Shown here piece by piece: positions 13,584-22,888 of a stretch of 64,000 nt of DNA; the first letter of the stretch is position 1; each line of letters begins with the position of its first letter. The notes under the pieces were generated by a model. That model had not been told where the DNA came from. It made no database searches and saw nothing but the letters and a program-made list of their open reading frames with translations. The translations under genes and the position numbers were made by a program. Source of the DNA: Larix kaempferi (Eukaryota; Streptophyta; Pinopsida; Pinales; Pinaceae); contig BSBM01000179.1 of the NCBI GenBank assembly GCA_027924585.1, positions 12,996,501 through 13,060,500 on the forward strand, given 5' to 3'.

Positions 13584-15242
13584 GTACTAATATGGTTGAA
13601 CCACATGGAATGGATGTTGGGGAATGATTTTCCCACCATCCATAGTGATTATGATGGGATTTCACAGGAAATGGTGACGTCTCCAACTTCCCATCTTAGG
13701 AAGAACAACCTTATGAGATAATGGAATGAAGGGTTCCATAGGAAATCAATGTTGTGAAATTCCCCAAGGTAGGGTTCCAACTCTTGCAATATGGTCACCA
13801 TGACAAAAAAAGAGAAGAATAATCCATTTACAAAGAATGATATATTTTTACCTTTGCATGAAATGTTATATGCCACCCTCTAGAAATCCTCTAGCATGAA
13901 TAGCTAGGTTACAATTCTAGTATGAATATCGTAGCTTAGATTCTCACAACGATCACTCACACTAGCTCCGCCATTCCATTGTTAGATCAAACTACACAAT
14001 AAAATGTTCAAAGTCTAGTTACAATTATGATATGAAAATGTTACCTATGAATTATATAGATGAATTGTATTAAATCTATCCTTCCTCCCATCTAGAAATT
14101 CGGTCCAATCCTGATGAGCTACAAATTTGGTAAGGTGTTTTTAAGGTTTGGAAGCCCATAATAAATCCATAGCTAGGATGCCCCACTAGATGATTCAAGA
14201 AAATCCTTCAACTCAAGGTGATCAAGATCTAGTAAATGATTTCAGTATAAGCACATTAGTATCCTCTCCATGCTCTCAATATCCTAAGAAGCTAGATATA
14301 AATAATAGTGTATTAATGATGTATTTTACTGATGTGGTGTATTAAATTATTAATACATCATAAATGTCATACAATATTGTTGTGTCATGATACATTCTTA
14401 ATATTGTACTAATAATGTAGGGATATTATTATTACCATGCTATTACTAATATTTTACATATCAAGTTGATAACAAACTACTCCTTATACACACACACACA
14501 CACACAAACATTTATATCTATATATATCGATGTCTCTATATATGTGGTTATGCTCTCAATAGAGAGTTTCAGTATTATGGACTCTAATAAAGAGTTTCAA
14601 TATAGTTTGGAGATAGGGTTCATTATTCCTTTAGAAAAGGTCAAAATTAAGAAAAGATAGAGCGTTCTCAAATAGTCTACCCAAGTAATGCACCCAAACT
14701 ACCATATTGGAAGATAGAAAAACTGCTTCTTCCTTTAAGCCGGTTTTGGTGTAGCTTATATATGACGTGAATCCGATTATTTTAGGTTGAAGTAATGCAT
14801 GTGATAGTCAAAATTGGTATGGTATCACATGACATCATTATCCACATGTTTAATCATGGTATCTAAAGGAAGCTAGAAGTACTTATTGTGAAGGTGTGGT
14901 ATGTATATGAATTAATGTGTTCTTAATGACTTGATGTGCTATTACACAAGAGTGGTACAATGGGTTATATTTTGTGATGATGCTTGAGTTTGAAATATGA
15001 ATTATTGACTTTGGATTGGGCCAATTATAGAAATTATTATGTTATTTAACATGAGGCTTATAAGGTTGAAACCTTATTGATATATACAAAAGTATTTTCT
15101 TATGTTTACATAACAATTTTGGGCCAAATTTTTGCGCAAAGAGGGGAGCATATGTGATGTCCTATTTGTTTTGGTGGTATATATGATGGGCATGTCTATT
15201 TTTGGTTTTCTTTATGTCTTGTTGTATTATGACTTGTAAATT
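13584..15242. other. Non-coding stretch with a (CA)n tract
   Basis: Nothing coding is recognised. A (AC) microsatellite lies at 14488-14506. At 15139-15160 a purine tract AAAGAGGGGAGC followed by ATATGTGATGTCC resembles a polypurine tract beside an LTR start, but no other part of such an element is visible. Confidence 0.4.
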
Positions 15243-15302
15243 GATGATGATGATGATGATAATGATGACGATGACGATGATGATGTGTGTGTGCACGCGT
15301 GC

Positions 15303-15357
<55 letters not shown>

Positions 15358-15361
15358 CATG
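15243..15361. repeat. (GAT)n and (GT)n microsatellites
   Basis: A GAT-rich tract runs from 15243 to about 15282. From 15283 to 15361 the sequence is a perfectly alternating purine-pyrimidine run dominated by GT with GC and CA steps. The short frames across it on both strands (poly-Met, Cys-Val, His-Thr) are artefacts of the repeat. Confidence 0.9.
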
Positions 15362-15402
15362 AGATGTTATATGTGTTCATGGTTGGAAAAATCCTGATAA
15401 TG

Positions 15403-15641
15403 TGTCACATACCCAAATTATGAACATTTTATGTTGTCAAAAAAACACTATGTTTTATGTTATTGTAAAGTTTTATGTTTATTGACCAAGTGGGGTCAAG
15501 GATGACTGTAATTAATTACTCTGAATATTTTATTATTAATAAATAAAAGAGGATACAAATATCCAAAGGAGACTGTTGAATGAGTGTTCATTGACCCACT
15601 AGGAGGAATGGACTGGGGTGGAGAGCAAACTGACACTTGGA
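15403..15641 (+). repeat. Gypsy 5' LTR, first part (split by Copia-A)
   Basis: Begins TGTCACATACCC and matches 30472-30706 of the right LTR. It stops at the Copia-A insertion; the last five bases TTGGA are the insertion's target duplication. Confidence 0.9.
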
Positions 15642-16234
15642 TGTTAATTTTCGAGCATTAATTCACTATACTCTAGGATCTTTACTGAGAGAATAAAATG
15701 TATAGTATATCAATGCATATTAATCATAGCAAGCATATCAATCATCATAAGATGAAAACATAAGAGACAATAGACAAACATAGTTTCTATGGGGAAAACC
15801 CTGAGGTGAAAAAACCCACAACTTCCTCAGAGATAGATAGAGCAATAGTACAACCAAAGTACACATAGATAGAATCCTCCTAGTAGTTGATCCTCCTCCT
15901 CACATGTGCGCCACTTTCCGAGTGATGGATAAGTGAGTAATGAAGTGATCAAAATAGAGATCTCCCGATCTCTATTTATACTTGTCTTGACTGCCCAATA
16001 AACTTATGGGGCCGACTTGTCTAGCTTAGCAAAATAACCCAAGGTTAACTTAATCAGGGACAATCCCACACATGGTGGTCTAATAACCCATCGTCAAGTT
16101 ACAACACTTGCGACACTTTTCAATACAAATGATGACACTTCCTTATAGAGGAATAACACATCTCTATAGGAGTACAATATACATAAATGAAATACATAGG
16201 TGAAATACATTTCGAAGTTACATATACATCAACA
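15642..16234 (-). repeat. Copia-A 3' LTR
   Basis: 593 bp with TG...CA ends in element orientation, adjoining the polypurine tract at 16235. About 38 substitutions separate it from 22285-22888. Confidence 0.95.
15952..15980 (-). promoter_or_regulatory. TATA box inside an inverted repeat (3' LTR)
   Basis: AAATAGAGATC (15952-15962) and GATCTCTATTT (15967-15977) form a perfect 11-base inverted repeat with loop TCCC. In element orientation one arm is the TATAAATAGAG promoter box. The same structure is present at 22606 and 61950. Confidence 0.75.
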
Positions 16235-16243
16235 CTCCCTCTT
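16235..16243 (-). promoter_or_regulatory. Copia-A polypurine tract
   Basis: AAGAGGGAG in element orientation, directly against the 3' LTR start TGTTGATG. This is the usual plus-strand DNA priming site in Copia elements. Confidence 0.85.
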
Positions 16244-16479
16244 AACTAGGAAGGTATTTCTCGACACAGATCTGCTAGCACAAGTCTTCTTCTTTGGATC
16301 ATTATCAGTGAATCATCATCCTCGAATCATCGTCATCGTCATGACTGCTGCTATCTTAATCAATCTCTGAATCTACTCATCATAGGAAGTTCTACAGAGC
16401 CAGTCTTTTTTCATACTGGATGTAGGCCCACCACCTGCAGGTCTTCATCATCACTGGCCATACTGTGGAATCCTCAGGA

Positions 16480-17015
16480 CTTATTACGTGCATCAACAAA
16501 ACCTCGAAAGAGCATCCGAGGCCTTTTATGAGCACACGGCTCAACCTATCGGATCTCCCAGGATCTTTTACATGTGACTGTCACAAAACCTTAAAAGGGT
16601 GTCTTGCCAAGCAAGAACCCTAAAGAGCATATGAGGCCTTTTACATGACTAGCACAACTTGTCCAGATCTCCAGGTCTGATTACATGTGACCCCTACCAC
16701 AAAACCTTAAAAGGGTGTCTTGCCAAGCAAGAACTTTAAAGAGCATCTGAGGCCTTTTTCATACTGTCAAGATCTCCAGGTCTGATTACGTGTGATCCCC
16801 ACAAAATCTTAAAAGAGTGTCTTGCCAAGCAAGAAATCTAAAGAGCATCTGAGGCCTTTTTCATCCTATCTAGATCTCCAGGTCTGATTACATGTGGTCT
16901 AGCAAAACCTTAAAAGAGTTTCTTGCCAAGAAAGAACTCTAAAGAGCATCTGAGGCCTTTTACATGACTAGCACAACCTGTTCAGATCTCCAGGTATGAT
17001 TACATGCTACCCCTG
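16480..17015 (-). repeat. Copia-A tandem repeat, ~100-116 bp unit
   Basis: Four clear copies plus partial ones share the landmarks CCTTAAAAG(G/A)GTGTCTTGCC, AAGAGCATCTGAGGCCTTTT and AGATCTCCAGGTCTGATTAC. Landmark starts at about 16589, 16705, 16808 and 16909 give spacings of 116, 103 and 101. The array lies between pol and the 3' LTR and has no coding capacity. Confidence 0.8.
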
Positions 17016-17039
17016 CACAACCTGTCCACGGCCACAGAG

Positions 17040-17600
17040 TATCAACCTGATACTCACCATACATCATCCTGATGTACACATGATCATCCTGATAATCAAC
17101 ACTGCATCGTCCTGATGCATGTCATCTGGAGCTACATCCTGAAGCTCGTCATCCATGATCATCCTGATCATACAATGCATCCACCTGATGCATACATGGT
17201 ATCTGCCTGATACATATCATGATACATGATCTACCTGATCATACTTGATACATATCAACATATATGATCTACCCGATCATACAATGTATCCACCTGATAC
17301 ATCTACAGATACATACACATGATCCAACTGATCATATCCAGCATCGAACATGATGTGTACATACATATAAATGGTCCAACTGATCATATCCAGCATCCAA
17401 CATGATGCGTACATACATATAAATGATCCAGCTGATCATATCCAGTATCCAACATGATGCATACACATGCATATAAATGATCCACTGATCATATTCAGCA
17501 TCCAACATGATGCATACATATAAATGATCCACTCATCATATCCAACATCCAACATGATGCATACATACATAGAGCAGTAACTGGAGCATCATCCTGATGC
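17040..17600 (-). repeat. Copia-A tandem repeat, ~52 bp unit, and CTGATCAT-rich tract
   Basis: From 17321 five units of about 52 bp start GATCCAACTGATCATATCC and contain CAACATGATGC(A/G)TACATA. Spacings are 52, 52, 54 and 47. The flanking 17040-17320 is a looser run of CCTGATGCAT, CCTGATCAT and CCTGATACAT modules. The 66-codon reverse-strand frame here is only the repeat read in one phase. Confidence 0.8.
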
Positions 17601-17682
17601 TCATCATCCAACGCTTACATCCACTGCCATGGGAAGGATCCTCCTCTCACCATGCTTGGAATGGCTCCAACAAATGTCTTCA

Positions 17683-18072
17683 TCACTTCTTCCTCGAAGT
17701 GTCGTCAATTTGAAGAACACCAAGCCTCTCTCTGAAGTATTCAAACTTCACTCTGGCTAGTGGTTTCGTCAGCACATCTGCAACCTGCTCATCCATCGCA
17801 ACATACAGGAGCTTCACTGCTCCTCTCTGCACCATATCCCTGATATAGTGATATTTGATCTCAATGTGTTTCGACCTGTCATGGAACACCGGGTTCTCAG
17901 ACAGCTTCACACAACTCTGGTTGTCACAAAAGATACCAGTAGCCTCCAGTGGAATATCAAATAACTTAGACGGTAGCTTCCAGAGCCATACTTCCTCACA
18001 ACTAGCCGAACATGCTGCAACATACTCTGCCTCGGCTGTACTCAGTGCTACGCAGGACTGCTTTCTGCTAAA
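17683..18072 (-). pseudogene. Copia-A RNase H domain (pol C-terminus)
   Basis: Removes the RNA strand during reverse transcription in the Copia Gag-Pol polyprotein. The frame continues from the RT segment after one in-frame TAG at 18073. It contains a SRKQSCVALSTAEAEYVAA core (the catalytic Glu block), a DNQS motif, and the KHIEIKYHYIRDMV and ADVLTKPL blocks that mark the end of Copia RNase H. It ends in DDTSRKK and a stop at 17683. Copia-D carries a homologous C-terminus at 63636-63884. Confidence 0.9.
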
Positions 18073-19236
18073 CTAAGAGATCACACATGATCCCATACTG
18101 AAGCAGCACCCAAAAGTGCTCTTCCTATCTGCAGTACTGCCTACCCAATCTAAATCAACATAACCCTGCAGGTTAAACTTTTGATTCACATCATACTTGA
18201 GCCCATAATCAACTGTACCCTTCAGATACCTCAGAATATGCTTTACAGCAACCAGGTGAACACCTCTTGGATCTTTCAGGAACTGGCTCAATGTGTTCAC
18301 CGCAAAGCAAATATATGGCCTTGTGTTCATCAGGTACATCAAGGACCCAATCAGCTGATGATACAAAGTAACATCAACCAGCTCAGATGAAGCATCACAC
18401 AGAAGATTCAAGTTTGATGCCATAGGTGTGGCCATGGCCTTGCAGTCCATCATCCTGAACCTCTTCAGGATCTCTACTGCATACTTTCCTTGTCCAAGGA
18501 AGATCCCGTCTGCACTTTGCCACACCTCCATACCTAGAAAATACTGCATCATCCTCAAGTCCTTCATCTCGAATTCGGTTGCAAGCTTTCTCTTGGTATC
18601 AGCAATCAAGCTATCATTACCTGTTACAAACAGATCATCTACATACAACAGTAGTATCACAGGATTTCCTTCCTCAACCTTGTAGTAAAGGTTGGAGTCC
18701 GCTTTACTCTTGGTAAAGCCCAAACTGGATAGAAAACTGTCCATCCTACCATACCAAGTCCTAGGAGCTTGCTTCAAGCCATACAAGGTTTTCTTCAACC
18801 TGCACATATATGACTTCCTGTCATGTGTCTCAAAACCAAGTGGATGCTTCACATACACTTCCTCCTCGAATACACCATTCAAGAAAGTAGTCTTGGCATC
18901 CATCTAGTGTATCTTCCATTTCATCACTATAGCCAGAGCAAGTAATGATCTGATGGAAGTGTACCTAGCTATAGGAGCAATAGTTTCTTCATAGTCGATT
19001 CCTTTTTTATGTGAGAATCCACGAGCTACAAATCTCACTTTGTATTTTTCTATGCTGCCATCTGCAGCATGCTTGATCTTGTAGATCCATTTGGAAGTCA
19101 CAACAGACTTCCCTTCAGGTCTTGGGACTACATCCAAAAAATCATTCTTCATTATTGATTGGTATTCCTCGACCATGGCATCCTTCCATTCTTCCTTTTC
19201 CGTTGCTTCTTCATAACTGGAAGGTTCTTTGTTCAT
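18073..19236 (-). pseudogene. Copia-A reverse transcriptase
   Basis: Copies element RNA into DNA. Two in-phase segments, 18904-19236 (with WKDAMVEEYQSIMKN, VTSKWIYKIKHAADG and KVRFVARGFSHKKGIDYEET) and 18073-18903, are separated by one TAG. Conserved blocks: MDAKTTFLNG with the first catalytic Asp, LYGLKQAPR, the YVDD active-site box at 18634-18645, YFLGMEV and LIGSLMYL. Length is normal for the family. The TAG falls where a Gln codon is usual, so one C-to-T change explains it. Catalytic residues look intact; the stops make this copy non-functional. Confidence 0.93.
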
Positions 19237-19320
19237 AATATCACAAAGTAAAACAACATAGCTGGTCTGTGATCTAGTTCTCTTCTTTGCTATGTGTTCT
19301 TCTTTTGGAATGCCATATCT

Positions 19321-20445
19321 TTATGCATCTTGAATGAGCTCTCTAGCCCATGCAAGTTTCCTCTTGTGAGAGTCCTTCTCATGAGGTGGATCTACAGGTT
19401 CTTGCGGATCTTCAATTTCACGATCAACATATGGAATTGCTTCAGTCATAGTAGTGTCTTGAAATCTAGTTTCCTTTGGTTCTTCATGATCTTCAACAGG
19501 TGTCTTCCTTGATTTGATGAATGCTGAGTTTTCATCAAATGTTACATCCCTGCTGACATCAATCTTCTTGAACCCTGGAAAGTATATTCTGTAAGCTTTC
19601 GAGCTTTCACTGTAACCCACAAAGATAGCCTTCTTTCCTGAAGGATTTACCTTTGTCCTCTTTTCCTTTGGAACATGTGTATATACTGGACAACCAAATA
19701 TCCTGAGATGGATGACTTCAGGTCTCTTACCAGAGAAGACCTCTTCTGGTGTCTTGTTTTCCAATATCTTGTGGGGTGTTCTGTTCTGCACATACACAGC
19801 TATCCTAGCTGCTTCTTCCCATAGATGCATAAGCAGATCCTGGTCATGCAGCATTGTCCGTGCTGCTTCCATGATTGTTCTATTCTTTTTTTCTGCAACT
19901 CCAGTCTATTGTAGATTGTAGGGAGCAGTCAACTCCCTCTTAATTCCTGAATGACTGCATAGTTTCTTGAAATCACCTGAAGTGAATTCACAGCCATTGT
20001 CGGATCTGAATGTCTTGATATTCTTATCAGTTTGATTTTCCATCAAGGTTTTGAATTCCTTGAACTTATCAAATACTTCATCTTTGTTTTTCAAGAAGTA
20101 GACCCAAGTCTTCCTGGAGAAATCATCAATGAAAGAGACATAGTAAACATACCCACTCAGAGAACTGGATGACATCGGACCGCATACATCAGAGTGGATG
20201 ATTTCCAAGATTCCTTTTTCCTTGCTATCACTGCTTGGAAATGCTTTCTTTATGTTCTTTCCTTTTGCAAATCCTTTGCAAATACCTTCATGTTTGGTCT
20301 TGATTTCAGGAAGACCCTCTACTACTTTGTTTGCAATTGGTAGTGCTCTATAGTGCACATGAGCAAGCCTTCTATGCCAAAGTTCACTTCGCTCCATGGA
20401 TTCATGTACCATGGCATGTTCAGGTTGTCCCTTCAATTTATACAA
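19321..20445 (-). pseudogene. Copia-A integrase
   Basis: Inserts element DNA into the host genome. It begins with the GAG-pre-integrase/HHCC region (LWHRRLAHVHYRAL, then CKGFAKGK, where the second zinc-binding Cys is replaced by Phe). The catalytic core follows: HSDVCGP with the first Asp near 20190, SFIDDFSRKTWVYFL, SDNG with the second Asp near 20001, and the Glu in the GVAE segment just upstream of 19872. One TAG at about 19906 splits the core. The C-terminal part (19321-19872) has the RIFGCPVYTHVP and KAIFVGYSESSKAYRIYFP blocks. A further TAA ends the segment at 19321. Confidence 0.92.
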
Positions 20446-20454
20446 TCCTCCCTC

Positions 20455-21240
20455 TTACTCTCCAATCACCACTACATCATCAATAGTTTTACCTTTCGGC
20501 CACATTAGGACTTGGCCATCTATAAATGCAACCCTCATGCCCTTTGCATCTAATGCAGAGATGGAGAGTAGGTTCTTCTTGAGCCTAGGTACAAATAACA
20601 CATCTTTCATCTTCAAAGACTTTCCAAAGTCTAGGTTATAGGAGGCTTCCCCACTTCCTTTGATAGGGTATTGATAATCATCCCCAAGTTTCACCTTATG
20701 GGGTGATTCATCTTCATATAAATTTACAAAAGATTCTTTAAACCTAGTCATGTGTTTAGAAGCCCCACTGTCAATTAACCAATCATTACAACCATGAGAA
20801 ATAGTACCTGTGAGAGAAGAGATTAGAACATACTCTTCTTCACTTGATGAGTCCTCATCATCACTTTCTGCTCTAGCCTTCTTCTTGGGAGGTTCATCAT
20901 CCTCAGCAACATGAGCATGATATCTCTTCTTGTTTCCCTTCTTTTTGTTGTTGGAACCCTTTTTGTTCTTGGGACAATCTATAGCAAAGTATCCCTTCTC
21001 ATTACAAGTGAAGCATCTCAAATCCTTCTTACCCTTTTGGTGGTAGTGAAGAGATTTCTTGGGATGATATTGCTCTTTCTTGGGTTTGTTCCTTTTGATG
21101 TGAGCTGTGAGATATTGGTCTTCGTTTCCCAACTTTTCTTCTCGAGCCACAAGCCTAGCTTCTTCTTGAAAACATTCTTCCTGCAGTCTGTTGAAGGAGA
21201 TCAACTTCTTTCTTGCACAAATTCCTTGAATAAAGGAATC
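20455..21240 (-). pseudogene. Copia-A Gag C-terminus and protease
   Basis: In phase with gag upstream, after one TGA, and with integrase downstream, after one TAA. A zinc knuckle at 20974-21015 reads CFTCNEKGYFAIDC: the expected His is Tyr, a single C-to-T change that should disable RNA binding. A Lys-rich then Asp/Glu-rich stretch follows (KKKGNKKR, ESDDEDSSSEEE). The aspartic protease has its DSG active site at about 20764-20772 inside WLIDSGASKHM, and the ILFVPRL-like block LFVPRLKKNLLSI. Confidence 0.9.
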
Positions 21241-21711
21241 TCATGACCTAAGTAGGCCATTCAGAGTGGTCATGACAACTTCACTATTCTCCACCATTTC
21301 ATCCACTACTTCTAGTTGTTCCTTGATCTGAGAGACCCTAGAAACATAAGATTGAATGGTTTCTCCATTCTGAAACTTTACCCCTTTCAATTGGTTCCGC
21401 AGGGTCATCTTCCGATTTATGTTCTTCCCTTCAAATTGCTTGGTCAGGGAATCAAACATCTCTTTGGGTGTCTTTAGAGATGACACATGTGGGATGAGAT
21501 GGTCCTTGATAGAATCAGCAATGATCCTCTTTGCCTTAACCAAGTTCTTCTTGTGGAGGGCTTTAGCCTCTTCTTCCTCCGGGACAAGGACCTCTTCCCT
21601 TATGTAAGTGTCCAACTCATTTTCTTCCAGGATTAACCCAATCCTATACTTCCATGCTTGGAAGTTATCAACCCCTTCAATATTATCCTCAAGATTGGTG
21701 TGGTGAGACAT
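21241..21711 (-). pseudogene. Copia-A Gag N-terminal (UBN2-type capsid) part
   Basis: Encodes the capsid part that packages element RNA. ATG at 21709-21711, 574 bases after the 5' LTR end. Typical features are NFQAWKYRIGLILEENELD, KAKRIIADSIKDHLIP, a KEMFDSLTKQFEGK block and SYVSRVSQIKEQLE. A TGA at 21241-21243 interrupts the frame where the family normally has Trp. No frameshift occurs between this start and the RNase H end at 17683. Confidence 0.9.
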
Positions 21712-22272
21712 CTTAAAGAGTACTTCAAATGGAAATAGAAAAGATTTAGGTCTTACGACTTCATTTGCTGAAAACTGGATCTGGTCCTGGATTAGGGTTT
21801 GTCAGAGAAACCCTAAAAATTCAAAATGTGAATTTTAGCTTTCTGAAAGGATAGAAAGATGTTCCTTGATGAGATGATCAGCCTAGTGTGTCCAGAATTT
21901 GAGATCTACAAAGCTTCACCCTTCAGAAATGCCTTTTAGTCTTCCCGGGTTCATTGGGAGGACCCTGAATTAGGGTTTGCATTTCCCAGAGATTTACCCA
22001 GCCAAAAATCTCGATCCAAAGCTCTAAACTTCTATTTTTCCAAGGAGCTTCCAGTTATGTCTTCAGATTTCAGAAAGTCCTATTTTTGTGGAAACCCTAA
22101 TTTTTAGGGCCAAAACTGAAAGTGCTCAGAACTGAATTCTGATTGGACAAAAATATTAACCTTGCTGAGGAGAGTCAATATATAATATTGCTTTGCCAAA
22201 ATCTGTGGAGAGAAACCCAATAAACAAGAAACCCTGGTTTCTGCCACTACAGAATGTCTTCTTCTCAGGTTA
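21712..22272 (-). other. Copia-A untranslated leader
   Basis: 561 bases between primer site and gag ATG without an open frame. It contains repeated AACCCTAA-type phrases and probably holds packaging signals, which I cannot locate. Confidence 0.6.
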
Positions 22273-22284
22273 GCTCTGATACCA
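22273..22284 (-). promoter_or_regulatory. Copia-A primer-binding site
   Basis: TGGTATCAGAGC in element orientation, directly after the 5' LTR end ...AATTAACA. It is complementary to the 3' end of plant initiator methionine tRNA. Confidence 0.95.
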
Positions 22285-22888
22285 TGTTAATTTTCGAGCA
22301 TTAATTCAATATACTCTAGGATCTTTACTGAGAGAATAACATGTACAGTATATCAATGCATATCAATCATAGCAAGCATATCAATCATCATAAGATGCAA
22401 ACATAAGAGACAATAGACACATAGAGTTTCTGTGGGGAAAATCCTAAGGTGAAAAACCCCACAACTTCCTCAGAGATAGATAGAGCAATAGTACAACCAA
22501 AGTACAACCAAAGTACACAGATATACACTCCTCCTAGTAGCTGATCCTCCTCCTCACATGTGTGCCACTTTCTGGGTGATGGATAAGTGAGTAATGAAGT
22601 GATCAAAATAGAGATCTCTTGATCTCTATTTATACTTGTCCTGACTACCCATTAAACTTATGGGGCCGATTTGTCTAGCTTAGCGAACTAACCCAAGGTT
22701 AAATTAATCAGGGCCGACCCCACACATGGTGGTCTAATAACCCATCGGCAAGTTACGACACTTGCGACACTTGTCAATACAAATGACGACACTTCCTTAT
22801 AGAGGAATAACACATCTCTATAGGAGTACAATATACATAAATGAAATACATAGGTGAAATACATTCTGAAGTTACATATACATCAACA
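22285..22888 (-). repeat. Copia-A 5' LTR
   Basis: 604 bp, TG...CA in element orientation, followed by target duplication TTGGA at 22889-22893. Confidence 0.95.
22606..22634 (-). promoter_or_regulatory. TATA box inside an inverted repeat (5' LTR)
   Basis: AAATAGAGATC (22606-22616), loop TCTT, GATCTCTATTT (22621-22631). In element orientation TATAAATAGAGATC is the likely promoter of Copia-A; transcription would start just past the hairpin, toward lower coordinates. Confidence 0.75.

Larger units (their letters stand above)
15642..22888 (-). mobile_element. Copia-A, full-length Ty1/Copia element
   Basis: Inserted into the Gypsy 5' LTR. Target duplications TTGGA lie at 15637-15641 and 22889-22893. 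LTRs are 15642-16234 (593 bp) and 22285-22888 (604 bp), both ending TGTTGATG...AATTAACA in element orientation. The order on the - strand is 5' LTR, tRNA-iMet primer site, leader, gag, protease, integrase, RT, RNase H, tandem repeats, polypurine tract, 3' LTR. LTR divergence is about 6% by eye. The right LTR carries an extra 11-base copy of CAACCAAAGTA. Confidence 0.95.

Noticed and set aside
15162-15423. Frames of 72-73 codons with poly-His/Thr or Cys/Val
   Set aside because: Microsatellite translation.
20911-21246. 111-codon + frame over Copia-A gag
   Set aside because: Antisense of the Lys-rich nucleocapsid part, giving a false hydrophobic protein.
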